Origin: Zelopaecilomyces penicillatus
Taxonomy: Eukaryota; Ascomycota; Sordariomycetes; Hypocreales; Pseudodiploosporaceae
Direction of reading: 5' to 3'
DNA length: 64,000 bases
Assembly: GCA_005765155.1 (NCBI GenBank)
Contig: VCCP01000002.1
Coordinates: 4,836,001 to 4,900,000, forward strand
The notes under the pieces are model-generated. The model was not told the origin of the DNA and made no database searches. It was given only the letters and a program-made list of their open reading frames with translations. Made by a program: the position numbers and the translations under genes. Numbering within the stretch: position 1 is the first letter of the stretch; each line of letters starts with the position of its first letter. Shown in pieces: positions 11,098 through 21,213 of the stretch.

Positions 11098-12270
11098 GAT
11101 GTTCTTTCACGAGACTTTTCGACTTCTCCGAATAATGATGATGAAGCCAAACTGTAAACTATAATTCTTGAACTCCTTCAGAGGGGCCTTTGTATGTAAA
11201 CACGGCACAAGACAGGTTATGTATAGCACCTCACGGAAGGAAGCCGGGTAAGAACTCGGGCACGAGGACTGCAGCCCACCCAGACGATATTATAGTTTGA
11301 GGGGAGGGAACCTTTGTATGCAGGAATACTATCCCAGTAACCGCGCGGTCGAGTTATTACGGCAGGTGATGAGAGATCATGAGCCTGACTGGACGAAGCA
11401 TCGCCACCTTGCTAGGATTATCACCTTCACTTCTTACTTAGCCCTCGCGGATGGCTAGCTGCTGATATGCATGTCCGTGAAGGCTGCATGTAGACCGGGT
11501 TGTAACCCGCCGCCGTTCCTCAGTACGACAGTTTGTATATCCTGCCGCTTCAAGGTAAGCTTATGAGCCTAATATTCTAAAATACCCCGCATTCTGATAA
11601 GGAAAACACTACCTACTACGTATTATGACCATATGAGAGGGTAAGGGTAAGGGTGATGGTGTTAGTGTGTTAGTGATACGATCGATGCCCGCAAGTTTCG
11701 GACTCTCGGGAACAGTCAAAAGTCCAGCCTAGTGTGATTCAACCAGTCGCATCCCATACAATACTAGAATAGAAAAGGAAGGATTTATTTAAGATAAAAG
11801 AATAACCAATCTATTTTAACCACTACTCATTTTTAGTGTATTTAAAGCGTCGAGATTTCTGAAATAGTTTCGCCGATCCCCACCTACACATTCCTTCGAG
11901 AATGTTTGGTGTGGTAGTCAGCCTTGGGTTTTGGAAGTTGGTGACACAGCATATTGGTTATCCACCTTCCAATACGGGAATAAGGTCCAAATATTTCTAC
12001 GGTTTAACCGCTGCCCATTGGAGATTTATGGTTAATATCCTTGCAGCTTGCTGAATGGATGAGCTGAGTGGCGACATAATGGGACTGTTGTCGTTACTTT
12101 TCACTTTCTCCGACTTTGTATGAGTAGTTTCGACATTATTCTTTTATTTTGCAGGCGACATCAATTCTATTATTACATATTAATTACTGTCGTATACTCT
12201 TCTTTTGATAGCATATTGCTTCAACGTTAATCTTCTCTCTTCATCTCACGTTCTTTAGGCGCACATCACG
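11098..12270. promoter_or_regulatory. Divergent promoter region between RiPP precursor and UstYa gene
   Basis: 1.17 kb between two diverging ATGs, the natural place for shared control of precursor and enzyme. It contains a perfect 6-2-6 inverted repeat (listed separately), a short GGGTAA-like triplicate at about 11640-11655, and an AT-rich stretch at 11760-11850. No open frame here looks coding. Confidence 0.55.
11496..11509. promoter_or_regulatory. Perfect inverted repeat CGGGTT-GT-AACCCG
   Basis: A perfect palindrome with a 2-base spacer, 399 bases upstream of the precursor ATG and 762 bases upstream of the UstYa ATG. It has the form expected for a dimeric DNA-binding protein, for example a zinc-cluster regulator reading inverted CGG half-sites. 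Binding is inferred, not shown. Confidence 0.35.
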
Positions 12271-13426
12271 ATGCTAGGGTCGGACAAGGGCTACACGCCC
12301 GTCTACTTCGACGAGAGGTCCTCATCGAGCTTGGACGAAGTTGAATCAGAACGACAAATTCCATCTGACAAGATATCCTGTTTTCGAAGGTGCAGAGCGT
12401 TGATAATACATGCTGCGCTCATCGCTACATACACGGCCATTTTCGTTATCTCGATGCGCAACAACAGCCGACCTAAAGCGTCAGTCTTTGGTCTGGTGGA
12501 CTGTGAGTTGCCCATACAGGTCGTTCCTTTTTTGTGTTCTTAAGGTTCATTCAGATCATGATGCTAAGTATGGATCATTAGCACCGGCAAATGTGGTAGG
12601 GGAAAATACACACCTCGAAGTCTTTCCCATTCAAGGTCCACCACACGGCATCTACACAGGGGAGCCGAGACCCGAGGTCGACAAAGCATGGAGAGATTTG
12701 TTACAATGTATGTCATTACATCACTCTGAATTTGGTTACATGAATAGCATCCTAAGTCCGTTTAGATAACAACATCAGAGTGTCTGAAGAATGGGTGCGA
12801 CGTTGGGGCCGCGAGGGCGAAGCTGTGAAGCTCCCTGATGGCGGATACCTCGGCATGCTCAGCGTATTTCACGAACTCCATTGCATTGTGCGTATTCGGC
12901 GTCTTATCCTCATGGAAAGTATACTTACTTCATGTCCAATAGAAACGTCTGTATCAGACTTTGAGCCCGGATTACTATTTCCCAAACGCGACCGAGAAGG
13001 AAGTAAGGACAAACCGCGAACATAATCGTAAGTTCATCGTCCGCGAACACTACTAATACTTTGATTCTAATTAAAAGGTCATTCAAGAACATTGCCTCGA
13101 AGTTCTTCGCATGGGCGCGACATGTCGTGGCGACGTTTCCCTCATCACACACATGTGGACAGACATTGACGCTCAACCGATTGTCAACCAGACGGCGCCG
13201 CATCAGTGCGTGGATTTTCGTAAAGTGACGGAATATTCTCGACAGAATTCAGTCGACGTCTTTCAGGACAACTATATTGTTCATCCTAAATTTGGTGCGT
13301 ACAGTAATCTCAAGTTCCCCTACATATTGTCTCGATGCGGTGCTAATGAACTACCAAATAGGACCGTCTTTCCCTCATGGAAAGAGTATCAAACCGTTCA
13401 AGGGACAAAAAGGACATCATCGCTAA
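12271..13426 (+). CDS. UstYa-family (DUF3328) RiPP oxidative cyclase
   Basis: Six exons (12271-12502, 12555-12707, 12766-12887, 12943-13027, 13088-13294, 13362-13426) give 287 residues. One transmembrane helix lies at about residues 43-62 after a cytosolic N-terminus, as in other UstYa proteins. The lumenal part has the family's two signature motifs, HELHC (164-168) and HNQHC (196-200), the linking SPDYYFPNAT element and the ending VHPKFGPSFPHG. The acceptor of exon 5 was chosen because it alone restores the second HxxHC; the nearer AAAAG shifts the frame. UstYa enzymes catalyse oxidative macrocyclisation of Tyr-containing cores in dikaritin biosynthesis. It diverges from the repeat precursor, so the two very probably act in one pathway. 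I see only one such gene here, as in the asperipin-2a pathway; ustiloxin clusters have two. Confidence 0.93.
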
Positions 13427-13869
13427 TGATCAGTCTTATACCACTTATATAGTTACAATGAGAAGCATTTTGTAAACTGCATTGAGGAAGATGTGGAAGC
13501 TCAACAGGTGTGCCTATTATACTAACCGTAGCCTTGGTGCAAATTCGGTCTGCATGCAAAAGCTCAAGTAGCTGCTTGGCACGGTGATGAAGCAAAATGG
13601 GGCCGTAAAGATATGTTGATATATTGATATATTGACAAGGTATATAGCGTTATCCATGGAGGCCAAAAGACCTCGCAAATCTCATCGGGATGATTCATTC
13701 AATGATGAATGAAATGCTCGCAAAATCAAATGATAGAAAAACTCGTATAAATCAACGCTGCTCATGACTGCCACCAAACATGACATGCAGAGAAATCCCC
13801 CTCTCCCTCCTCTAACATAGTCTAAAAACTCTCTCATACAAACTCCTTCTCACTTCTTCATTAACTTCT
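13427..13869. other. Intergenic, converging 3' ends
   Basis: The 3' flanks of the UstYa gene and of the GH88 gene meet here. The only visible structure is a small TTGATATA triplet repeat at about 13613-13634 and T-rich sequence near the GH88 stop. No gene seen. Confidence 0.6.
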
Positions 13870-15159
13870 TTAGCTTCCAAACCCCAATTCAATTAGTCTA
13901 TTACCGACTTCCAAAAAGTAGTAGTCGGCGTACACCAGGCCAGTGTCTCTTACAGGCCTCAATGCGTCTTGATTATTATTTACGGTAGCGTGTCCAAGGA
14001 TAGAGTCCGCTCCGGGTAGCGCCCTGTTCGTGTGAATGGAGTGATGCATGATCTTGGCAACGGTTGGTAAGAAACGAGTGTTGCCCGTAAGCTGGTACTG
14101 AAGCAGCATGCCGGAGCATGCAATCATGGCAGCAGAGGTATCAAACAAGGCCGGTGAGCGTGGGGCGTCAAAATCCCAGTATACAGCACCAGCTTCGCCC
14201 GTGATGGCAGCGATGTCATTAACTCTTCGGCAGAAGTACTCTGCTAATCGGATGGAAGCTTCCAGGAACTCTGGATCCTTTGTGAAGCGATACGCCGTGG
14301 CGTATCCGTAAAGCGCCCACGCCTGTCCCCGCGACCAGGCAGTCTCGTCGCCATATCCCTGGACGGTGTAGCTGCCCTTGACGTCACCGGTATTTGCGTC
14401 GAGGTTTACGAGATGATAGGTGGAGTTGTCTGGTCTGATGAAAAGCTTGAGTGAAGTCTTGGCGTGGATGGTTGCGCGACGTGCGAACTCGGGGTTGCCA
14501 GTGAACTCGGTACCCATGTAGAGGAGGTCAAGGTTCATCATGTTGTCGATGATGACGAGGAAGTCGGTGTCCTTGCTGGTGAAGTTGAAGCGTTTGCTGA
14601 CGCAGCCATCCCACGAGCGGATGCACTTGAGATCTTCGTTCCATCTTGAGGAGAGGGAGTGGGCGGCGTTGATGATGATGTCTCTGCCGGAAGCGCTACC
14701 ACAGAGCTTGTAGTCGCTATAGAATGACGGCATGATCATGAAACCAAGATCATGTGTGTCTTTGTTGAACTGCTCCTTTTCCATACCCCGTTGCCACTGC
14801 AGTGCTGCGGCAAGAATCTCTCGCGAAGGAACTGGCGATGACGTCGTCAAGGAGCGCTCATACAACAGCCAAAGACTGCCCGGGAAGAAGCCCGATGTCC
14901 ACCACTCAGACGGCTCGTAGGTGTAAGTCAGGCCATCGGGGCCGATATGATGAGGGTAGTGTCCATCGACAGGGGCCGGCCTTGTGGCAACTCTCATGAT
15001 GGTATTGGAAACATCGTCACTGAGATAATCTCTGGCTAAGGTTTGGAAGATCTGGTGTAGGTCCTCGGGTGGTGTGCAGAGGGACTGGGCTTTGTTATCG
15101 ACTGGGAAGAACTGCTGTTGTGCGGTGTTTGAAGCCACAGCGGCATCAGATGCAACCAT
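13870..15159 (-). CDS. Glycoside hydrolase family 88, unsaturated glucuronyl hydrolase-like
   Basis: One exon, 429 residues. GH88 enzymes hydrolyse the unsaturated uronic acid (delta-4,5) left at the non-reducing end after polysaccharide lyases cut uronate-containing chains. They use an (alpha/alpha)6 barrel and a vinyl-ether hydration mechanism with paired Asp residues. The family look is clear in YEPSEWWTSGFFPGSLWLLY (about residues 80-99), FLVIIDNMMNLDLL, GYGDETAWSRGQAWALYGYA and DTSAAMIACSGMLLQY. There is no signal peptide, so it probably acts in the cytosol on imported oligosaccharides. It sits beside an aldehyde dehydrogenase, a sugar porter and a zinc-cluster regulator, which fits uronate use. 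The true substrate is open: glucuronate or galacturonate chains of host, plant or fungal origin. Confidence 0.88.
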   Translation of the reverse strand: MVASDAAVASNTAQQQFFPVDNKAQSLCTPPEDLHQIFQTLARDYLSDDVSNTIMRVATRPAPVDGHYPHHIGPDGLTYTYEPSEWWTSGFFPGSLWLLYERSLTTSSPVPSREILAAALQWQRGMEKEQFNKDTHDLGFMIMPSFYSDYKLCGSASGRDIIINAAHSLSSRWNEDLKCIRSWDGCVSKRFNFTSKDTDFLVIIDNMMNLDLLYMGTEFTGNPEFARRATIHAKTSLKLFIRPDNSTYHLVNLDANTGDVKGSYTVQGYGDETAWSRGQAWALYGYATAYRFTKDPEFLEASIRLAEYFCRRVNDIAAITGEAGAVYWDFDAPRSPALFDTSAAMIACSGMLLQYQLTGNTRFLPTVAKIMHHSIHTNRALPGADSILGHATVNNNQDALRPVRDTGLVYADYYFLEVGNRLIELGFGS

Positions 15160-16674
15160 GATGTATGCTTTGCAAGGATGACCAACGCCCCTCTATCAGG
15201 GAATAAGATGTGTGGGTTATTCTAATAAGAGAGTCAAGTAAAGTAGCTGATGATGGATGGATGGAGGAAGCCGGAAGGACACATAGGTCGGGCACATGGG
15301 GGGGGACATCTTTAAGATGGGCAAAAGGAGATGAGAATCCTCCGGACAATGAAGGGAGACGTATCATGATCCTCCAACGTTGCATGTCGTTTTGCATGTT
15401 CCTCCTTTTGCCCCCCCCCCATGTAATGTCGAGATATGACTCGCCCAGAAAGGACCAACAAAAATACCCAAAACGAATCCAGCGCTGAAACCCAGCATCA
15501 GGAGCGTTGTATCGCCGGCGGTAGGCGGACCGGTCAAATCCCCTAGACCGGCCGGGACTTTCTGGACCGGAATAGCCTCAATGAAAGGCGAAAGCTTCAC
15601 CGGGTGTTTTCCTGCTGCGGGGTAGGGGAAGCAACAGCTCGGCAATGTCGGTGTATCGTCGACCGTTTTGAGGAAAAGGAAATAAAAACAAAACATCACA
15701 ACGTTCTAAATGGTAAGCAGAATATCGTGTGTATGTGAGTGGGAGGCCTTGCTTGTCATGACGCCACACCACACACACATACACACCCTTGCATTTGCGT
15801 TGTTCTCAGCCGGTGCGCTGTCACGTACAAAATACCAAGACCAACTAAACGCCTGCATTTTCCTAGAACGGCCATTACTTTCAATTCAATATATTGGGGC
15901 CATAAAAAAAGAAAGAAAAAGAAAGATGCGCGTCGCAGGAAAGGGATACTGATTGGAGGAATTATATTTGAGCTTGTCCCCCCCTTTTCCCTGCCGTCTG
16001 CGGGAGCGCGGAATGCAACGCTGGACCATAAAAAAAAAAAACGCCCATTTCCCATGAAGGAAAAAGCATAGTGAACATCCATCTCCTCGGTAGTATTGAA
16101 GGAAACGCCCGCACCCCGTAGGTTTTTTTTGTTAGTCTGATAAAAAAAATCTGAGACTCTTGGCGATCTCGGACGATGTCAGATTTCAGCACGAGCCTTG
16201 CCTACATTTAATAGGCCGGGCTCGATTTCATATTTTGGTAATTTATGTGTAACGTATTATACAGTAATGTGTAATTCAGGAAGAGAGAATCATTATCAAG
16301 AATGAAAAGATTGACAGAAACTTTACATACAACTAAAGTCCATTGGCGTTGGAGCACAACATCTTATTGATGGGAGAATGGTGGATCGTGAGACGGTTTT
16401 CCCTGGTGAGACAATGGCCCGCCCCGGAGTAATAAGTGAATGGACGGATGATGATTTTAAAGCAGTGAGCTTGATCATGTAAGATTGCTTGCAGAAATGG
16501 TCTGACATTTTTGGTCTTTTAATGACACTCCAGAACCAAGAGAGTTTTCAGCAATACAGGACGCATTAGGAAATAGTCACAAGCTTCATAGTAAGATATA
16601 CTTCAAATTCAATCCAGCCCGTTTGCCGTCTTGAGATTTTCTCTACACCCCCCTCCATCTCTCTTTTCCACCAC
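15160..16674. other. Intergenic region
   Basis: 1.5 kb between two minus-strand genes. A minus-strand open frame at 15364-15699 would give a hydrophobic 111-residue peptide, but it has no homology I recognise and lies in the GH88 upstream region. The rest is A- or T-rich with short homopolymers. No gene supported. Confidence 0.55.
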
Positions 16675-18117
16675 TCAGAGCTGTATAGTCACCGACTTGA
16701 TCTCATAGTACGATTCCAGCCCCATCTTGGCATTCTCCCTCCCCGTCCCGGACTGCTTCCAGCCACCAAAGGGCATGTCGTACGGACCCACGGCGCTGCT
16801 GCAATTCACGGTCACCATCCCGGCCTCGACGGCCTTGACGACCCTGTAAGCGCGCGAGATGTCACGAGTGAAGACGGCAGCGTGGAGGCCGTACGAGGTG
16901 TTGTTGCACTCTGCAATGACTTCCTCCTCTGTTTCGAACTGCTGAATGGCCACTACGGGACCAAACACCTCGGTCTGGAGGATGTTGGCCTGGGCAGGTA
17001 CCTGGGCGAAGATGGTGGGCTGGATATAGTACCCCTTTTCTGTTGCCCGCTCGCCGCCCGTGATTAGTTTTGCACCTTCTGACTTGGCTTCGTTGATCAG
17101 CTTCAGGATGTTGTCGAACTGTGTCTTGTCCGCCTGGGGGCCAAAGTTGGTCTCCTTGTCCAGGGGGCTACCTAGTTTGACGTTGGTGAACTTTTTGCTG
17201 AAAATCTCTACAAACTCCTTGAAGATCGCCTTGTGGACATAGATGCGCGAGTTGGCTACGCAGATCTGGCCCGAGTTGAACTGCAAGCTGGCAGCGGTAG
17301 CATCAGCGGCCTTGTCTAGATCCGCGTCGTCGAAGATCACCGCTGGATTCTTGCCTCCCATCTCCACGCAGACTCGCTTCATGTTGCTCCTGCCAGCAGC
17401 CTGGAATATCAACTTGCCGGCTCGGGTAGAACCAGTGAAAGAGATCTTGCGAATCTCCATGTGGCTAGCCAAGGCATTGCCTGCTGTAGGCCCAAAGCCC
17501 GAGATGACGTTGATGACACCAGGAGGGAATCCAGCTTCATGAGCCAGGGCTGCCAGCTTCAGAGACGTCAAGGGCGCCTTCTCAGACGACTTTAGGATGA
17601 TTGTGTTTCCTGCCACAACACAGGGAATAACCTTGCCGCACCACATGATGATGGGCACGTTCCACGGAATTATAGCAGCACAAACCCCAAAGGGCTGCCT
17701 CAAGGTAAAGTTGACCAAGCCAGGGGTATTGAGGCTCGTCTCGCCGTGCACATCATGAGCCAGCCCGGTGACGTGCCTGATGCCCTGCACAGCACCGGCC
17801 ACGCAGGGCAAATATGCCGAAACAGGGATCCCCATGCTCCGGGCCTCCAGATTCGCAATCTCATCATGATCCCGCTCAATGAGCTCAGCCAGCCTCAAGC
17901 AACTGGCGATGCGGTCAAACGCCGACAGGTCTCGCCATGCCGGGAAGGCCTTTGCCGCGGCCGCGTATGCGGCATCCACGTCTTCAACATCGGCCTCGTA
18001 CGCGTCGGCAACCTTTTCCTCGGTCGCGGGATTAACGACGGGGAAGGTTTTGCCAGACTTGCTGGCGACCCATTCGCCGCCTATGAAGAGCTTGGTTTGG
18101 ATCTCGGGAGTCGCCAT
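16675..18117 (-). CDS. NAD(P)+-dependent aldehyde dehydrogenase
   Basis: One exon, 480 residues, the usual length for a cytosolic ALDH. The N-terminal KLFIGGEWVASKSGKTF strand is complete, so the start at 18117 is good. Catalytic parts are all present: Asn in IPWNVP (about 153), Glu in CVEMGGKNP (about 252), nucleophile Cys in NSGQICVANS (about 286) and the NAD-binding FTGSTRAG turn. The C-terminal MPFGGWKQSGTGRE motif is typical of ALDH class 1/2-like fungal enzymes. It diverges from the sugar-porter gene over an 880-base shared promoter, which supports co-control. In a sugar-acid context it may oxidise a sugar-derived aldehyde such as glycolaldehyde or glyceraldehyde, but that is inference. 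Confidence 0.94.
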   Translation of the reverse strand: MATPEIQTKLFIGGEWVASKSGKTFPVVNPATEEKVADAYEADVEDVDAAYAAAAKAFPAWRDLSAFDRIASCLRLAELIERDHDEIANLEARSMGIPVSAYLPCVAGAVQGIRHVTGLAHDVHGETSLNTPGLVNFTLRQPFGVCAAIIPWNVPIIMWCGKVIPCVVAGNTIILKSSEKAPLTSLKLAALAHEAGFPPGVINVISGFGPTAGNALASHMEIRKISFTGSTRAGKLIFQAAGRSNMKRVCVEMGGKNPAVIFDDADLDKAADATAASLQFNSGQICVANSRIYVHKAIFKEFVEIFSKKFTNVKLGSPLDKETNFGPQADKTQFDNILKLINEAKSEGAKLITGGERATEKGYYIQPTIFAQVPAQANILQTEVFGPVVAIQQFETEEEVIAECNNTSYGLHAAVFTRDISRAYRVVKAVEAGMVTVNCSSAVGPYDMPFGGWKQSGTGRENAKMGLESYYEIKSVTIQL

Positions 18118-18996
18118 TGGGGACCGATGGTGAACTAACGCGTGGGGATGCTAATTAGATGGACAACGCCGGATTTTGACGGAATTAACTCAATGGGGTG
18201 ATGATTTGAACCTCTTGACTGCCAAATCCGTTACTCATTTACAAAGTCAAAGTGCTCCAGGCATCAGGAAATTACGCGTTGCACAGGAATGAAGACGGAG
18301 CAGCAAATTGGTAATTCTGTCTATAGCCTTCAACCAAAGACTCAATATCCCCAGTAGAGTCGTCGGCCCGGCTCCAACTTCCAATGCCTTCCCCCCTCCT
18401 CAGTCTACTCAGCATTTCCAATCTTCCAGTAGTAGGTTAGTAGTATTAATATCGTATCCCCCCCCCCCAAGATGGTCCCTGATTTGATGGAGCAAGGCCG
18501 GAGAGAAGAGGGGAAACTCTAGTTAATTCACCCAATCAGCATCAAACAAGGTGATGTCTCGGGTACGGCCCGTGAGTTAAACCAATGCCGGTAGCTCGCC
18601 ACGCGATGGCGTTCTCCATAATCGCAAGTGGAGGTTGCTTCCAAACCGAAAAAAACAACACATCCCAAACCTGCACAACTCCCAATCACCCTTCCCAATC
18701 CTGACAAGGCTGAACGGTTCGTCGGGCTCCGTTTCCAAGAGCTTGAATGCGGGGACCCCCTCCCCCACAGAAGGATCGAAGAAGACCGGCTGTCAATTGT
18801 GAGAGTCGCGTCTTGCGAGCATTCCCATGGTGTCTCCCTTGCGTGGTGGTTGAATTTACTACAAAGGCTCTTTATCTTCAAAAAGGGCCAAAAGTACACT
18901 TGATTTTGCCACTTTTGTTCCTTTTAACATAAGCTCCTACTTCAGTTTGGGAGAGGGGGGAGGAGAAAGGATAGTGAGAAGAAGAAAAAACAAAAC
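18118..18996. promoter_or_regulatory. Divergent promoter of aldehyde dehydrogenase and sugar porter
   Basis: 880 bases between two diverging ATGs. A 10-base C run lies near 18460. Several CGG/CCG half-sites are present, such as CGGCCCGG near 18365, which could serve the Zn2Cys6 regulator two genes away. No convincing coding frame. Confidence 0.45.
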
Positions 18997-20932
18997 ATGA
19001 CCACTCCATCAGGGCACAACAGCATCCATGATGCGGGCAAGGAAAAGGCAGTTCATTCAGAAAAGATGGAGGCTGCTGATGAGTCTGCTGTTGCGGCAGC
19101 GACTCACATCTCGCAGTTGACGGAAGAAGCCAGACCCCAGCTGTGGACAAGGTGCATGTTTCGGCTATACGGCGTCCTGGTGCTTGGATATCTATGTATC
19201 GTCCTGCAAGGCTATGACGGCTCGTTGATGGGTGCCATCAATGCCATGGTAAGAACGCGTCTTCTCTTCTCTTCTCTTCTCTCTCTCACTCTCCCGCTCC
19301 ATTCTCAAATTGTTTGCATAGGCTAATCCTTTTTCCCCCCATGTAGCCGCAATACCAGAGATATTTCGGGCTGTAAGCACATCATCCCACTCCTCCCACT
19401 CTCCTCCCACACACACCCCCATCATCATCATCACACACCACACCATCCCCATCTACCCGTTCTCCACATCCCAAGCACACACCCCCTTTTGATTTTGCAT
19501 GATGATGTATACAACCTACCTACCCGGATGGTCACCCAGATATAATAATCAAAACTGACAGTCCGCTTCTTTCCCTTGTTCTAGTAAGGCTGCCGGCTCC
19601 TCCACCGGCTTGGTTTTCGCCATCTTCAACATCGGCAGCCTCTGCGCCCTCCCGTTCGTAGGCCCACTCAGCGATTACTTCGGCCGGCGCTGGGGCATCC
19701 TGGCCGGCTGCCTGTTCGTCATGATTGGCACATGCGTTCAGGCCCCGGCCCTCAACCGGGGCATGTTCCTTGGCGGCAGGTTCCTGTGCGGATTCGGCCA
19801 AGGATTCATCAATGTCGCGGCACCGACTTTTGTGACTGAGATGGCTCACCCTCATTGGCGAGGTCCGCTTTCAGGCCTCATGCAGACCAACTACTTTGTG
19901 GGCTCCATCGTTGCCAGTTGGGTCACCTACGGTACTGCTTATATAGATGGTGAGGGATCCTTTCGCATCCCTCTCTGGCTGCAGATGGTCAGCTCTGGCA
20001 TTGTAGCCGCCGGTATCCTCTTCTCACCCGAGACACCTCGCTGGCTCATGGCCCAGGGTCGCCGTGATGATGCTGAGCGTGTACTCGCACAGCTCCATGG
20101 TGAGGGCTCGCGTGATAACCCTTTCGTTCGGCTGCAGATGGCCGAGATGGACTCTCGCATTGACCAAAACGGCGCTGACAAGCGCTGGTGGGACTACCGC
20201 GACCTGTTCAACACCCATGCTGCCCAGCGTCGCATGATATGTGTTATCGGCATGGCCTGGTTTGGTCAGTATTCTGGAAATGCCCTGGTTAGCTACTATT
20301 TCCCCGTCATTGTTGAGCAGACAGGCATCACCAACCCGCACACTCAGTTGCTGCTCAACGCACTCAACCCCGTCGTGTCCTGGTTCGCAGCCATCCTCGG
20401 AGCTCTTCTCCTCGATAGAGTAGGCCGCCGCCCACTTTTGCTCAGTGGCATCCTTGGCCTGTCCATCACCCTTGCTATCGTGACTGGCTGCACCAAATTG
20501 TCTGTGGAGCACGCCAACAAGGCAGCCGGCAATGCTGGCATTTTCTTCATCTATGTGGTCAGCATCATCTTCTCCTTTTGCATTGTCCCCCTCATTCTGT
20601 TTTATATTGCCGAGACTCTCGCGACAGAAACCCGTGCCAAGGGCATGGCGGTAGGTCAGGTCGTTGGTTCTGCGGCATCTATTCTGGGTCAGTATACCAG
20701 TGCCGTGGCCATTGACAAGATTGGATACTACTACTACCTCGTGTTTATTTTCTGGGACCTCATTGAGGCTGCTATTGTGTATTTCTTCTTCGTCGAGACC
20801 AAGAACCGTACGCTCGAGGAGCTCAATGAAATATTCGATGCTCCTAATCCGGTCAAAAAGTCGTTGGAGAAGGCATCAACTGCCACAAATGTCAGGAGGA
20901 CCATTTTGAAGGCTGACCGGGATGACGCCTGA
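18997..20932 (+). CDS. MFS sugar-porter family transporter
   Basis: Three exons (18997-19248, 19347-19372, 19585-20932) give 541 residues; the middle exon has only 26 bases. The order of motifs is that of fungal sugar porters (lactose permease or hexose type): [16 protein letters not shown] in helix 1, [12 protein letters not shown] between helices 2 and 3, [13 protein letters not shown] after helix 6, [12 protein letters not shown] between helices 8 and 9, and [13 protein letters not shown] after helix 12. About twelve membrane segments are seen. It should import a mono- or disaccharide across the plasma membrane by proton symport. It lies divergent from the aldehyde dehydrogenase and tail to tail with a zinc-cluster gene. 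The substrate cannot be told from sequence. An exporter role for the RiPP is less likely because this is a sugar-porter subfamily member. Confidence 0.93.
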
Positions 20933-21213
20933 AAAAGTTTTAATGTTTAGATTTATTTTTTCAACACCCCGGCCGTGTTTTGTATCAAGATGTACGTGCT
21001 AGGCGTTTTGCTTTACTTTCTGAAATTGGAAATCGTCAAGCCATTTATTCAATCCCTGGGAATTACACATTTTGAACCCTAGTTTTCCTGATGCTGAAGA
21101 AACAAAACCTCAAAAAATCCGTTTTCCAAAATCCAAAATGCGCCAATGATTACTATCATAATGCATGCCGCGCGACGTTTATATGTAAAAAAAAAAGCAC
21201 GCGCGCACCCATC

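Noticed and set aside
11640..11655. GGGTAAGGGTAAGGGT, telomere-like
   Set aside because: Only about two and a half units, and the fungal telomere unit is TTAGGG; not an interstitial telomere.
15364..15699. Minus-strand 111-codon frame with a hydrophobic segment
   Set aside because: No homology recognised; lies in the GH88 5' region next to a C run and is not flanked by splice or start signals that improve it.
18997..20932. MFS transporter as exporter of the RiPP product
   Set aside because: Motifs are those of sugar porters, not drug-type exporters, and it sits 5.6 kb away next to sugar-related genes.
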